Shown piece after piece: positions 26,905 to 37,073 of a stretch of 64,000 bases of DNA (positions are counted from its first letter, which is position 1; each line of letters starts with the position of its first letter). This stretch comes from JBBDSJ01 sp040905025 (GTDB lineage Bacteria; Pseudomonadota; Gammaproteobacteria; Methylohalomonadales; Methylohalomonadaceae): assembly GCA_040905025.1 (NCBI GenBank), contig JBBDSJ010000127.1, positions 1 through 64,000 on the forward strand. The letters are read 5' to 3'. Both the position numbers and the translations under genes were made by a program. The notes under the pieces were generated by a model that ran no database searches, was not told the origin of the DNA, and was given only the letters and a program-made list of their open reading frames with translations.

Positions 26905-27353
26905 GTCTGATTCCGCAGCTATTTTCACGGCGCGCACGTGAGCGTTCGCGCCGGACTGCCTTGCAGGCACTCTATGAAGCCGGCATGACAGGCAAGTCGG
27001 TAGCGGAGATACTGAACCGTTATGCCGATGACGCTGCCTTGAAGAAAGCTGATCGTGATTACTTCAGGTTGCTCGTCAAGGGTACCTACGAGCAACGTGA
27101 CGAGATTGAAGCCATTATCCAGCCATTGCTGGAGCGGCCATTAAAGGAAGTCGATCCGGTCGAGCAGGCCGTATTGTTTATTGGTGTTTACGAGTTGCTG
27201 CATCAACCGGATATGCCGGTGCGTGCGGTAATCAACGAAGCCATAGAGCTTGCCAAGATGTTTGGTGCAGAAGAATCACATAAATATATCAATGGCGTAC
27301 TCGACAAGGCCGCACACAGTGTGCGATCTGATGAGTTTACGCGTGACAAGTAA
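26901..27353 (+). CDS. nusB: Transcription antitermination factor NusB
   Basis: A 150-residue all-helical RNA-binding protein that with NusE binds boxA in rRNA leaders. ARERSRRTALQALYE near 11-25 and INEAIELAKMFGAEESHKYINGVLDK near 115-140 are diagnostic. ATG 26901 overlaps the ribH stop (ATGA), so the TTG at 26889 is rejected. The rib-nusB-thiL linkage is conserved. Confidence 0.95.
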   Translation: MSLIPQLFSRRARERSRRTALQALYEAGMTGKSVAEILNRYADDAALKKADRDYFRLLVKGTYEQRDEIEAIIQPLLERPLKEVDPVEQAVLFIGVYELLHQPDMPVRAVINEAIELAKMFGAEESHKYINGVLDKAAHSVRSDEFTRDK

Positions 27354-27454
27354 TAGCGCGTAGTTGATAGCAAGATGGCCGTTTTCTTTTACTTCTACTT
27401 ATGTTCAATCTTCTATAATTTATTCTTTACCAGCCATTCACCATCTTCTCCTGC

Positions 27455-28402
27455 ATGAATGAATTCGATATCATTGCCAGGTTTTTTCAACGTGATATGT
27501 CATCTGCTGCAGATGTCACGCTTGGTATTGGTGATGATGCTGCAGTAGTCAGGGTGCCTGAAGGACAGGAACTCATCCTGGCAATGGATACCCTGGTTGA
27601 AGCTGTACATTTCCCGTTAAATACCGCAGCTGCAGATATCGGCTGGAAAGCACTCGCAGTCAATCTCAGCGATCTGGCGGCCATGGGGGCTGTACCGCGC
27701 TGGTTAACATTAAGCCTGACATTGCCGGAAGTTGATGAGCAATGGCTTGAAAATTTCAGTAGCGGATTTTTCGAACTCGCCAGCCAGTACGATGCGTTAT
27801 TGATTGGCGGTGATTTATGCCGGGGCCCGCTTGCAGTCACGGTACAAGCACATGGACTGGCAGCTGCAGGTCAGGCGATTATGCGCTCGGGTGCCAGACC
27901 CGGTGATCTGGTGTATGTGAGCGGTACACTTGGCGATGCCGGTTATGCCTTGACAGCCATGGCAGCGGTGGCTGACAAGGAATATTTTCTACGCCGGCTC
28001 AACCGGCCACAACCGCGCGTCGCAGTTGGCCGGGTATTACGTGGACTGGCCTGTAGCGCGATTGATATTTCTGATGGTCTGGCCGGTGACCTGCAGCATA
28101 TTCTGGATGCAAGCCGGTGTGGCGCCAGAATTGATGTCGACAAATTGCCTGTCAGTCCGGCATTGGCACAGGTAACCGATAGCACCGAGGCTTGCCGACT
28201 GGCGCTCACTGCCGGTGATGATTATGAATTATGTTTTACTGTGGCTGCGTCACGCGCGGCTGAAGTGGATAAACTGGCTGCCGAAACGGGCGTGCCGTTG
28301 ACAGTCATTGGCGAGATTGTTCCGGAAACCACATTAAAATGGTTGACACCAGCGGGTGAATTAACCGGCTATCGTGCGTTTGAACATTTTTCCGGCCACT
28401 GA
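27455..28402 (+). CDS. thiL: Thiamine-monophosphate kinase
   Basis: A 315-residue AIR-synthase-fold kinase that makes thiamine pyrophosphate from the monophosphate. GIGDDAAV near 24-31, MDTLVEAVHF, and NLSDLAAMGA near 73-82 are ATP/Mg-binding signatures; AIDISDGLAGDL lies near 205. It follows nusB by 101 bases and is convergent with the thioesterase gene. Confidence 0.95.
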   Translation: MNEFDIIARFFQRDMSSAADVTLGIGDDAAVVRVPEGQELILAMDTLVEAVHFPLNTAAADIGWKALAVNLSDLAAMGAVPRWLTLSLTLPEVDEQWLENFSSGFFELASQYDALLIGGDLCRGPLAVTVQAHGLAAAGQAIMRSGARPGDLVYVSGTLGDAGYALTAMAAVADKEYFLRRLNRPQPRVAVGRVLRGLACSAIDISDGLAGDLQHILDASRCGARIDVDKLPVSPALAQVTDSTEACRLALTAGDDYELCFTVAASRAAEVDKLAAETGVPLTVIGEIVPETTLKWLTPAGELTGYRAFEHFSGH

Positions 28403-28448
28403 CCGGCCAATAACAGCTCCTGTATACAAGACTGAAAAGTTTGAATGC

Positions 28449-28967
28449 TTATTCCTGCATTTCGCCCAAATCCGGATTGTAACTGGGTATGCCGGCAGTA
28501 ATTTCCTTGTTGCGCCGCTGGGTTTCCTGACGCATTTCCTGACGCATCTTCGCTGCTTCGTAGAGTTTTTTGTCGAATTCATTGGTGAATTCAAGTTTTG
28601 GCGCCGCCGTCGGTTTGCCGTTCTCGTCGAGCGCGACCATTGTGAAGTAGCAGGATACGGCATGACGCTTCTGTTTCGTGATCAGGTCTTCGGTAACAAC
28701 CTTGACGCCGATTTCCATGGATGTCCGGCCGACATAGTTTACATGGGCACGGAACGATACCAGTTCACCCACCTTTATTGGTTCTTTGAAACTGACCTGG
28801 TCCAGCGATAATGTAACAACATAAGTGCCGCAGTAACGTGCAGCACATGCGTACGAAACCTGATCCAGCATTTTTAACAGTGCCCCGCCATGGACATTGC
28901 CAGAAAAGTTTGCCATGTCCGGTGACATTAACAGGGTCATATATAAAGTCTTTTCCTGCGCCGCCAT
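28449..28967 (-). CDS. Hotdog-fold acyl-CoA thioesterase (YciA-like)
   Basis: A 172-residue thioesterase of the cytosolic acyl-CoA hydrolase type. NFSGNVHGGALLKMLDQVSYACA near 20-42 carries the active-site Asn/His/Asp set, and YVGRTSMEIGVKV near 78 is the second hotdog strand region. The C-terminus has an extra 35-residue charged helix. Substrate chain length cannot be told. Its upstream region is a structured intergenic stretch. Confidence 0.88.
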   Translation of the reverse strand: MAAQEKTLYMTLLMSPDMANFSGNVHGGALLKMLDQVSYACAARYCGTYVVTLSLDQVSFKEPIKVGELVSFRAHVNYVGRTSMEIGVKVVTEDLITKQKRHAVSCYFTMVALDENGKPTAAPKLEFTNEFDKKLYEAAKMRQEMRQETQRRNKEITAGIPSYNPDLGEMQE

Positions 28968-29057
28968 TCAATTCGCCTCTTGAAAATTATTATAAAAACA
29001 CACAACACCGGGTCATGCGCAAGCATGGGCCATACCCTGGTCGTTATGGTTGACTTT

Positions 29058-29224
29058 AGGAACCTTTGATTTATTTAGAGGTTCCTGCAGTACAGGGATG
29101 TACTGCCATTTTCCAGTCACGTAAGTGATTGGAAAATGAAGAAAATCGAAAATCACAGTTTTCGATTTTCGTGCTCTGAGAATTCATGGATGAATTATTC
29201 AGAGCTTCTTTTAAGTAAAGAAGC
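29058..29224. repeat. Cluster of six adjacent stem-loops
   Basis: The 28968-29272 gap holds six back-to-back inverted repeats: AGGAACCT stem (29058-29086), GCAGTAC stem (29087-29106), a 13-bp stem with one G-T pair (29108-29137), a perfect 12-bp GAAAATCGAAAA stem (29141-29170), GCTCTGA with inner AATTCA stem (29173-29205), and GCTTCTTT stem (29204-29224). None encodes protein. It may be a mosaic repetitive element or a strongly structured RNA; for the minus-strand lipoprotein gene it lies directly downstream. Confidence 0.85.
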
Positions 29225-29272
29225 CCGAACATGTCCATCCACGACTAATCAGGGCTGAAATTCAGTGGCTCC

Positions 29273-29881
29273 TTAAAGAGTGAAATAACCGGAGCCTTGC
29301 AGACGCCGCATTTCGTCCGGAGCATAAGCCACACGATCAATAAAAGCCGGGATTTCATCTTCGACAAAACCATAGGCAACCATGGCTTTTTTACAGACTT
29401 TTAATTTTATAACGCCCAGTGCATCCAGCCTGGCGGCTAAATCAACCAGATCTTTATTCTCTTCATAATTGCTGCGGGCAAACCAGGCGATATCAGGCCC
29501 ATGTAAAACCAGTGCTATATCCATGTCGTTGAAATCAACGCCGGCAACAGTAGCTACTTCATCAGCACGCTGCAGCAGCAGCATCAACTCTTCACGGCTA
29601 TGCTCACTGATATCAAACAGGTAACGGGTGTTTTCGTGTGTTAGCTGTTGATCGGCCGTTTCTACACGTAATGCCGGCGGCGGGGATGTGGTTCGATCCA
29701 CTGCCTCTTTCTCCGGGACTGACTTTATTTCCGGTAGCATGGCCATTTCAAGGCTTTCGGTAAGTGTAGTATCGCCGCCATCATCGCGATGACAGGCACT
29801 GAACAGAACAGCTGCCAGTCCGGCAAAAACCAGCCAAGCTATTGGTTTAAATGGGTTTATACTAATTAGTGTCTGGTACAT
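29273..29881 (-). CDS. DsrE/DsrF-like protein, predicted lipoprotein
   Basis: A 202-residue protein. The first 30 residues hold a hydrophobic segment ending in AAVLFSAC, a lipobox-like site, followed by a 60-residue disordered linker and a DsrE-type domain with IALVLHGPDIAWFA and KDLVDLAARLDALGVIKLKVCKKAM; the cysteine in KVCKKAM sits where many DsrE proteins have one. The cytoplasmic sulfur-relay family is normally not lipidated, so an envelope location would be unusual. ATG 29881 is preferred to GTG 29899. The function is not known. Confidence 0.72.
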   Translation of the reverse strand: MYQTLISINPFKPIAWLVFAGLAAVLFSACHRDDGGDTTLTESLEMAMLPEIKSVPEKEAVDRTTSPPPALRVETADQQLTHENTRYLFDISEHSREELMLLLQRADEVATVAGVDFNDMDIALVLHGPDIAWFARSNYEENKDLVDLAARLDALGVIKLKVCKKAMVAYGFVEDEIPAFIDRVAYAPDEMRRLQGSGYFTL

Positions 29882-30051
29882 GCCGCCATGTAACCACACT
29901 TGTCAGAATTTTGCCAGCAGCTGCTTGCGGCGTGGCTGCAGGGGCTGTGACTGGGGTAAAATGCCCGACAGGCAGATAGTGACTGCCCTGCCCGGGCAGT
30001 TACACCCGTGCTGAAGCTGTCGACAACCCACAAGAACGAATAACCAAATCC

Positions 30052-30822
30052 ATGTGTGAATTACTGGGCATGAGTGCCAATGTCCCTACCGATATCTGTT
30101 TCAGCTTTTCCGGGTTAATGCGGCGTGGCGGGCAAACCGGACCGCATCGGGATGGTTGGGGGATTGCATTTTATGAAGGTCGCGGCAGCCGGATATTTCA
30201 TGATCCTTTGCCCAGCGCCGACTCGCAGATTGCGAAATTAATACAGCAGTATTCAATCAAGAGCTGCACTGTAATTTCACATATTCGTCAGGCCAATCGT
30301 GGTCGTGTCTGTCTGGAAAACACCCACCCCTTTAGCCGCGAGTTGTGGGGACGCAGCTGGGTGTTTGCGCACAATGGTCAACTCAGGGGAATCAAGCGTT
30401 ATCCATTGCGTTTTTACAAACCTGTTGGCACAACAGACAGTGAATATGCTTTTTGTGTCCTACTGGACAGAATACGGCGCAAGTTTCCAACACCGCCCGG
30501 CAAGTCCAGGCTATTGATGCAATACATCTCCCGGCTGGCAAAAGAATTCAATAAACTTGGAATATTCAATTTTTTATTGAGCGATAGCCGGCATCTGTAT
30601 GCCTATTGCAGTAACTCGCTGTGCTGGTTGACACGGCGCGCACCATTTCGCGAAGCGCGACTGATTGATACCGAAATGGTTGTCGACTTTCAAAGCGAGA
30701 CTACGCCAAACGATATTGTTACGGTGGTAGCAACCCGGCCGCTGACACATGATGAAGACTGGCAGATTATGCATCCGGGAGAACTGGTGATATTCAGGCA
30801 AGGGTTGCCAGTGAATTTTTGA
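30052..30822 (+). CDS. Class II glutamine amidotransferase (YafJ type)
   Basis: A 256-residue Ntn-type amidotransferase domain without a synthetase partner. Cys2 after the initiator is the nucleophile; HRDGWGIAFYEGRGS, HIRQANRG and FAHNGQL are glutaminase signatures. YafJ-type proteins stand alone and their acceptor is uncertain; an ergothioneine EgtC-like role is possible for the family. Start is ATG 30052; the 150-base upstream gap shows nothing notable. Confidence 0.88.
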   Translation: MCELLGMSANVPTDICFSFSGLMRRGGQTGPHRDGWGIAFYEGRGSRIFHDPLPSADSQIAKLIQQYSIKSCTVISHIRQANRGRVCLENTHPFSRELWGRSWVFAHNGQLRGIKRYPLRFYKPVGTTDSEYAFCVLLDRIRRKFPTPPGKSRLLMQYISRLAKEFNKLGIFNFLLSDSRHLYAYCSNSLCWLTRRAPFREARLIDTEMVVDFQSETTPNDIVTVVATRPLTHDEDWQIMHPGELVIFRQGLPVNF

Positions 30823-30949
30823 ATTAATGCAGAAAATACAAAAACAGAAATTATAAAAAACGGCATCATTTACATGCCATAGTGGCAGCACTCTTTTTAT
30901 ATATTTTAAACATATTATTTCAACAATTTATTCAGCAGAGGAAGTCGTT

Positions 30950-32344
30950 ATGTCGGACAACAAATTCCGGATTGAAAAAGACAGTATGGGTGAAGTGCAG
31001 GTGCCAGCAGATGCACTGTATGCCGCACAGACCCAGCGTGCAGTTGATAATTTCCCCATCAGCGGCCTGACCATGCCACGATCCATGATTCGTGCATTGG
31101 GGCTAATCAAGGCGGCGGCGGCACGTGCCAATGAAGAGCTTGGTCAAATGGATAAGCCGATGAGCGATGCAATACAGGCGGCAGCACAGGAAGTCGCCGA
31201 AGGTCTGCATGACCGGCATTTTCCGATTGATATTTTCCAAACCGGTTCCGGAACCAGTTCCAACATGAACAGCAATGAAGTCATTGCCACGCTGGCGAGC
31301 AAAAAACTGGGCGACAAAGTACACCCGAATGATCATGTAAATATGGGCCAGAGCAGTAATGATGTCATTCCGACGGCGATTCATGTCAGTGGCTGTGTGC
31401 TTGCTCATGAAACACTGTTGCCGGCACTGAATCATCTCGCTGATACGATTGCAAAACGTTCACAGGAACTGCAGGAGGTGGTCACAACCGGACGTACGCA
31501 TTTGATGGATGCCATGCCGGTTTCACTCGGACAGGAATTGTCCGGTTGGGAAACGCAGGTACGGCTGGGCATGGATCGTGTCAATGCCGCGCTGGAGCGT
31601 TTACAGGCCTTGCCTCAGGGCGGAACTGCCGTAGGTACCGGCATTAATGCGGATCCGGAATTTGGCCGTGTGTTTGCCGCACATCTGGCAAAAGCAACCG
31701 GTATCCCGTTCCGGCGCAAGGATAATCTGTTTGAAGGTCTGAGTTCACAGGATGCCGCTGTCGAAATGAGTGGCCAGTTGAAAACCGTTGCAGTGAGTCT
31801 GATGAAGATCGCCAATGACTTGCGCTGGATGAACAGTGGTCCACTGGCTGGCCTGGCTGAAATTGCATTGCCGTCATTACAGCCGGGCAGCAGTATTATG
31901 CCGGGCAAGGTTAATCCGGTTATACCTGAAGCTGTATGCATGGTTTGTGCGCAGGTGATAGGCAATGACATGACGATTACCGTTGGTGGCCAGGCAGGTA
32001 ATTTCCAGCTCAATGTGATGTTACCGGTGATTGCCTACAATTTATGCCAGAGCACTGAAATTCTCGGCAATGTCGCTCGGGTATTGGCGGACAGTGCCAT
32101 TAGTGGATTTACGGTGAACCATGATCGCTTGCAGGCCGCACTTGAACTGAATCCGATTCTGGTGACGTCATTGAATGCTGTTATCGGTTATGAACAAGGT
32201 GCGAAAATTGCCAAACAGGCCTACAAGGAAGGCCGCCCGGTCAAGGAGGTTGCGCGTGAGATGACTGACTTGTCGGATGCCGAGCTTGATCGTTTGCTGG
32301 ATCCGGCAGAGCTGACCAAAGGCGGTATTAGCTCGGCAAATTGA
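30950..32344 (+). CDS. fumC: Class II fumarate hydratase
   Basis: A 464-residue oxygen-stable fumarase of the aspartase/fumarase family, hydrating fumarate to malate. TGSGTSSNMNSNEV near 98-111, TGRTHLMDAMPVSLGQE near 181, and the catalytic SS loop GSSIMPGKVNPV near 312-323 are present. The Shine-Dalgarno GAGGAAG precedes ATG 30950. Nearby acnA gives a second TCA-cycle enzyme, though on the opposite strand. Confidence 0.96.
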   Translation: MSDNKFRIEKDSMGEVQVPADALYAAQTQRAVDNFPISGLTMPRSMIRALGLIKAAAARANEELGQMDKPMSDAIQAAAQEVAEGLHDRHFPIDIFQTGSGTSSNMNSNEVIATLASKKLGDKVHPNDHVNMGQSSNDVIPTAIHVSGCVLAHETLLPALNHLADTIAKRSQELQEVVTTGRTHLMDAMPVSLGQELSGWETQVRLGMDRVNAALERLQALPQGGTAVGTGINADPEFGRVFAAHLAKATGIPFRRKDNLFEGLSSQDAAVEMSGQLKTVAVSLMKIANDLRWMNSGPLAGLAEIALPSLQPGSSIMPGKVNPVIPEAVCMVCAQVIGNDMTITVGGQAGNFQLNVMLPVIAYNLCQSTEILGNVARVLADSAISGFTVNHDRLQAALELNPILVTSLNAVIGYEQGAKIAKQAYKEGRPVKEVAREMTDLSDAELDRLLDPAELTKGGISSAN

Positions 32345-32403
32345 TTGATCAGCGGCTACACTGTTAGTCGACATTACCTGCCGTAGCGGAAGGAGCAAGC
32401 TTT

Positions 32404-32781
32404 ATGAAGACCGTACTGTGTGCCGATGATAATCAGGAGATTATTGATGTCGTCAAAATACTGGCGGAACGGGTCGGCTATCAGGTTGTCGCCGCGACGA
32501 CCGGGAAACAGGCCATGGAGCTTTGTGTATCACAGAAGCCGGATATGGTGCTAATGGATATCAATCTGCCGGACATGGATGGAATTGCGGTGACAGAAAA
32601 ATTGCGTGCCGCAGGTTTTAAAAAGCCGGTAGTCATGCTGACGGCATCGGAATCAGACGAGGATCGTGAGCGCGCACTGTCTGCAGGTTGTGATGATTAT
32701 ATATTAAAGACTATTGATATGGGTGATGTGGAAATCATGCTTAGCCGCTATCTGAGTGAACAAAGCGATTTCCTGAGCTAG
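32404..32781 (+). CDS. Single-domain response regulator (CheY-like)
   Basis: A 125-residue receiver domain with no output domain. The acidic pair is Asp8-Asp9, the phosphoacceptor is Asp52 in MVLMDINLPDMDG, Thr81 follows in VVMLTASE, and a Lys lies in YILKTID. It must act by protein-protein contact. No kinase gene is adjacent, so its partner is elsewhere. GGAAGGAG is a good ribosome site. Confidence 0.9.
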   Translation: MKTVLCADDNQEIIDVVKILAERVGYQVVAATTGKQAMELCVSQKPDMVLMDINLPDMDGIAVTEKLRAAGFKKPVVMLTASESDEDRERALSAGCDDYILKTIDMGDVEIMLSRYLSEQSDFLS

Positions 32782-32813
32782 GTCATTATAGTTGAATAGA
32801 GATTCCGGGTATA

Positions 32814-32848
32814 AAAAAGGCGGCCCATGCATGCATGGGCCACCTTTA
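32814..32848. terminator. Bidirectional terminator between response regulator and acnA
   Basis: A perfect 20-bp palindrome GGCCCATGCATGCATGGGCC (32822-32841) is flanked by AAAAAAGGC on the left and an ACCTTTATA stretch on the right. It lies between converging genes and can serve both. Confidence 0.65.
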
Positions 32849-32868
32849 TATTAGCTGTGATAAATACT

Positions 32869-35616
32869 TCAGGCCGCCAGCTGCCGCAGCACGTAGTGCA
32901 GAATGCCGCCGTTATTGAAGTATTCCCATTCTTTCGGTGTATCGACGCGGACATTCGCCTTGAAGCGGGTTTCCTTGCCGTCATCTGCTTTCGCGATCAC
33001 AGTGACTTCTTTTGCGCCGGTTTCCAGGCCTTCAATGTCATAGGTTTCTTCACCGGTCAGTTCAAGGCTGGCGGCACTCTCACCCTGCTTGAACGTCAGC
33101 GGCAATACGCCCATGCCGACCAGATTGGAACGGTGAATGCGCTCGAAGCTTTCGGCAATTACTGCACGGCAGCCCAGCAGCATCGTGCCTTTCGCTGCCC
33201 AGTCACGGGACGATCCGGTGCCGTATTCTTTGCCGGCAATGACGATCAACGGTGTGCCGCTTTCCTGGTATTTCATTGAGGCGTCAAAAATGAACATCTC
33301 CTCGCCGCTCGGGATGTGTTTGGTAACGCCACCTTCAGAGCCAGGCAATAACTGGTTGCGCAGCCGGATGTTGGCAAACGTACCACGCATCATGACTTCA
33401 TGATTACCACGGCGGGCGCCGTAGGAATTGAAGTCTTTCGGTTCGACGCCGTTTTCGATCAGATATTTGCCGGCCGGGCTGTTGGCCTTGATTGAACCTG
33501 CCGGCGAGATATGGTCGGTGGTAATGGAATCACCGAGCAATGCCAGCACACGGGCGCCCTTGATCTGTTCAAAGCCCTGCGCGTCCTTGTGCATGTCAAC
33601 AAAGTAGGGTGGATTCTGGATATAGGTGGAATCTGCTTTCCAGTCATAACGATCGCTGTCTACGACCTTGATGCCAGCCCAGCGGCTGTCGCCCTTGAAG
33701 ACATTCGCATAGCTGGACTGGAACATGTCCGAATTGATTGCTGCAGTGACGGCTTCCTGGATTTCGCTCTGGGTCGGCCAGATGTCTTTCATAAATACAT
33801 CATTACCCTTTTGATCTTTGCCCAGCGGCTCCTTGTTCATATCCAGATCAGTGCGGCCGGCCAGTGCATAGGCTACCACCAGCGGCGGTGATGCGAGGAA
33901 GTTCATTTTGACTTCGGCATGCACGCGGCCTTCGAAGTTACGGTTGCCTGACAATACTGAAGCGACGATGAGTTCGCCGTCATTAATGGCTTTGGTGATG
34001 CTTTCGGATAGCGGTCCGGAGTTACCGATACAAGTGGTGCAGCCATAGCCGGTGACATGAAAGCCCTGCGATTCCAGCGCCGGCATCAGACCGGCCTTGT
34101 TCAGATAATCAGTCACAACCAGCGAACCGGGGGCCATGCTGGTTTTCACCCACGGCTTGCGGGTCAGGCCTTTTTCATGCGCCTTTTTGGCGAGCAGACC
34201 GGCGGCGACCATCACCGACGGATTCGAGGTATTGGTACATGATGTGATCGCGGCGATCACGACGGCGCCATCGCGCAGTTCATATTCATTACCGTCTTCA
34301 TCCTTGACGTGCACCGAGCCGGTAAAACGTGATTCCTCGGCGGCGACCGCGGTGCCACCGCCTTCACCTTCAAACTTGGCAATTTCTTCGCGTTTAATCG
34401 GACCGCCGGAACGCAGATCCTGCATTTCAGCCAGGTGATGCAAGATGGTGGCCTTGGCTTCCGTCAACGGGATCCGGTCCTGCGGCCGTTTCGGACCGGC
34501 CAGACTCGGCACCACGGTACTCATGTCCAGTTCCAGCACATCACTGTATTCGGCATCGGCATCGCCGTCATTGCGCCACATGCCCTGGGCTTTGGTGTAG
34601 GCTTCGACGACCTTGACCTGCTCATCGCTGCGGCCGGACAGGCGCAGATAGGTCAGGGTTTCCTTATCTACCGGGAAGATACCGCAGGTCGCACCGTATT
34701 CCGGTGCCATGTTGGCAATCGTTGCACGGTCGGCCAGCGGCAGGTTGGCCAGACCATCGCCAAAGTATTCGACAAATTTACCGACCACACCCTTTTGACG
34801 CAGCATATTGGTCACGGTCAATACCAGATCAGTGGCGGTCGCGCCTTCCGGCAGTTTGCCGGTCAGTTCGAAACCGATGACCTGCGGGATCAGCATGGTA
34901 ATCGGCTGGCCGAGCATGGCGGCTTCAGCTTCGATACCGCCGACACCCCAGCCCAGCACGCCAAGACCGTTGATCATGGTGGTATGCGAGTCGGTGCCGA
35001 CGACGGTATCCGGATAGGCCTGCAGGGTACCGTCAACTTCACGTGTGAATACGGTACGGGCCAGGTATTCCAGGTTCACCTGGTGGCAAATGCCGGTATC
35101 CGGTGGCACCACCTGAAAATTGGAAAAGGCATTCTGGCCCCAGCGCAGGAAGGTATAGCGCTCATGGTTGCGCTCGAATTCGATCTCGGCATTTTTTTCG
35201 GCCGCATCGGGGCGCGCAAATACGTCGACCATGACTGAGTGATCAATGACCAGTTCGGCCGGTGACAGCGGATTGATTTTTGCCGGATCACCGCCGAGAT
35301 TTTTCATCGCATCACGCATGGCGGCCAAATCGACTACAGCCGGGACACCGGTGAAATCCTGCATCAGTACCCGCGCCGGCGAGAACGCGATTTCCTTGTC
35401 CGGTTCGGCTTTCGCATCCCACTTGGCCAGGGCTTCGATATCGCCCTTGCTGACGTTGACACCGTCCTCGGTGCGCAGCAGATTTTCGAGCAGTATCTTC
35501 AGCGAGTAGGGCAGGCGTGACACATTGTATTTGTCGTCGAGCGCCTTCAGGTTGAAGATTTCATAGGTCTTGTCGCCGACAGTCAATGTCGTGCGGGCGT
35601 TATAGCTGTTGGTCAT
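32869..35616 (-). CDS. acnA: Aconitate hydratase A
   Basis: A 915-residue 4Fe-4S enzyme isomerising citrate to isocitrate. The cluster cysteines are in [12 protein letters not shown] near 457 and [12 protein letters not shown] near 520-530; [28 protein letters not shown] near 207 and the C-terminal swivel domain with [11 protein letters not shown] near 795 are also clear. It is the AcnA/IRP form, which can also bind mRNA when apo. Its 250-base leader to mnmA has no recognised element. Confidence 0.97.
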   Translation of the reverse strand: MTNSYNARTTLTVGDKTYEIFNLKALDDKYNVSRLPYSLKILLENLLRTEDGVNVSKGDIEALAKWDAKAEPDKEIAFSPARVLMQDFTGVPAVVDLAAMRDAMKNLGGDPAKINPLSPAELVIDHSVMVDVFARPDAAEKNAEIEFERNHERYTFLRWGQNAFSNFQVVPPDTGICHQVNLEYLARTVFTREVDGTLQAYPDTVVGTDSHTTMINGLGVLGWGVGGIEAEAAMLGQPITMLIPQVIGFELTGKLPEGATATDLVLTVTNMLRQKGVVGKFVEYFGDGLANLPLADRATIANMAPEYGATCGIFPVDKETLTYLRLSGRSDEQVKVVEAYTKAQGMWRNDGDADAEYSDVLELDMSTVVPSLAGPKRPQDRIPLTEAKATILHHLAEMQDLRSGGPIKREEIAKFEGEGGGTAVAAEESRFTGSVHVKDEDGNEYELRDGAVVIAAITSCTNTSNPSVMVAAGLLAKKAHEKGLTRKPWVKTSMAPGSLVVTDYLNKAGLMPALESQGFHVTGYGCTTCIGNSGPLSESITKAINDGELIVASVLSGNRNFEGRVHAEVKMNFLASPPLVVAYALAGRTDLDMNKEPLGKDQKGNDVFMKDIWPTQSEIQEAVTAAINSDMFQSSYANVFKGDSRWAGIKVVDSDRYDWKADSTYIQNPPYFVDMHKDAQGFEQIKGARVLALLGDSITTDHISPAGSIKANSPAGKYLIENGVEPKDFNSYGARRGNHEVMMRGTFANIRLRNQLLPGSEGGVTKHIPSGEEMFIFDASMKYQESGTPLIVIAGKEYGTGSSRDWAAKGTMLLGCRAVIAESFERIHRSNLVGMGVLPLTFKQGESAASLELTGEETYDIEGLETGAKEVTVIAKADDGKETRFKANVRVDTPKEWEYFNNGGILHYVLRQLAA

Positions 35617-35866
35617 GTGCAGCTCCAGAGTTTAAACAATTCAGCGTTCAAGTCGCGCTGGTCTCGCCAACAGGGCAATCCAGCGCGGTCGTTATTTGCA
35701 TCGGGTTGCGCATTCGGCTGATTGGTCCGCAGGGCATGCGGCAGCCGGACAGGGTGTCTATCTAACTAAATAGAACAATCCTGGCAAACAGGGCCAATTC
35801 TGGAATCAAATCAATTCCGGTCCGGATTTGACGCAGCGCACTATTATGCGGGATCGGGGCGGTTTT

Positions 35867-36988
35867 TTACAGATCAGCTGCGTCGTTGGGCAGAATTTTA
35901 TCGATCCGGGTGCTGCCCAGGCATTCATCCCCCTGATAAAAGACGGCATATTGGCCCGGTGTTGCCGCACGTTGCGGCTGGGCAAATTCGATCTGCAGCC
36001 GGTTATTTTCCAGCGCACTTACGCGGCAGGTCTGGTCCGCCTGACGGTAACGGATTTTGGCCTGGCAGGTTAACGGCAGAGCCGGTGACTCAGCACTGAT
36101 CCAGTGCACCTCGTTGGCTTCAACCGCGCTTGAAAACAACATTGGATGATCGTGGCCCTGGGCTACGGTGAGCACATTACTGGTCAGATCCTTGGCGATG
36201 ACATACCAGGCCGTATCCGGCATGCCACGTACGCCGCCGATATTCAGGCCCTGGCGCTGACCGAGAGTATAAAACATGACGCCATGATGTTCGCCGATGA
36301 CCCGGCCTTCAGGGGCGTGGATCTCGCCGGGCCGGGCCGGAATATAGGTAGCAAGAAATTCGCGGAAATCGCGTTCACCGATAAAACAGATCCCGGTGCT
36401 GTCTTTTTTATTATGTGTAATGAATCCGGCCTGTTCGGCCAGCAGGCGGACTTCAGGCTTGGTTATTTCCCCAAGCGGAAACAATGTTCGTGCGAGTTGT
36501 GCCTGACCAAGACGGCAGAGGAAATAGCTCTGATCCTTGTTCTTGTCGACTGCTTTTAGCAAGCGATAACGGCCGTCAATGTTATCAATGCGGGCATAAT
36601 GACCGGTGGCGACACGTTCTGCGCCAAGTTTCAGGATTTCGTCAACAAACGCATCGAACTTGATCGACTGATTGCAAAGCACATCAGGATTCGGTGTGTT
36701 GCCGGCAGCATATTCTTCAATAAAACGGCTAAAGACCGCATCCCAGTAGGCTCTGGACAGATTAACCGTATTCAGCGCAATGCCGAGCGTTTCGCAGACT
36801 TGCAATGCATCGGCAACATCGGCTTCAGCGGCACAATAACCAGGCCGGTCGTCACCTTCCCAGTTTTTCATGAACAGTGCCTGCAGATCATATCCCTGTT
36901 GCTTCAATAACAGGGCTGTAACAGATGAATCCACACCACCGGACAACGCGATAACAATTTTTTCTGAACTATCTGGAATTACACACAT
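35867..36988 (-). CDS. mnmA: tRNA-specific 2-thiouridylase
   Basis: A 373-residue enzyme that thiolates U34 of Lys, Glu and Gln tRNAs using persulfide sulfur and ATP. The PP-loop SGGVDSSV is near 15-22, the catalytic cysteines are in NPDVLCNQSIKF (near 101) and TGICFIGERDF (near 198), and the C-terminal beta-barrel is complete. ATG 36988 is preferred to TTG 37000. The Nudix gene lies immediately upstream, the E. coli nudJ-mnmA arrangement. Confidence 0.95.
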   Translation of the reverse strand: MCVIPDSSEKIVIALSGGVDSSVTALLLKQQGYDLQALFMKNWEGDDRPGYCAAEADVADALQVCETLGIALNTVNLSRAYWDAVFSRFIEEYAAGNTPNPDVLCNQSIKFDAFVDEILKLGAERVATGHYARIDNIDGRYRLLKAVDKNKDQSYFLCRLGQAQLARTLFPLGEITKPEVRLLAEQAGFITHNKKDSTGICFIGERDFREFLATYIPARPGEIHAPEGRVIGEHHGVMFYTLGQRQGLNIGGVRGMPDTAWYVIAKDLTSNVLTVAQGHDHPMLFSSAVEANEVHWISAESPALPLTCQAKIRYRQADQTCRVSALENNRLQIEFAQPQRAATPGQYAVFYQGDECLGSTRIDKILPNDAADL

Positions 36989-37073
36989 GTATATCTGCAA
37001 ACTTATATTCGTCGGGCTATTGACCGGATTCAGTGATCCCGAGACAGCGATCCGAAAATCATTGTATCAATTT

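Noticed and set aside
34435..35238. Long open frame (267 codons) antisense to acnA
   Set aside because: It is the shadow of a highly conserved coding sequence with biased third positions; the acnA frame explains all the conservation and the antisense product shows no motif.
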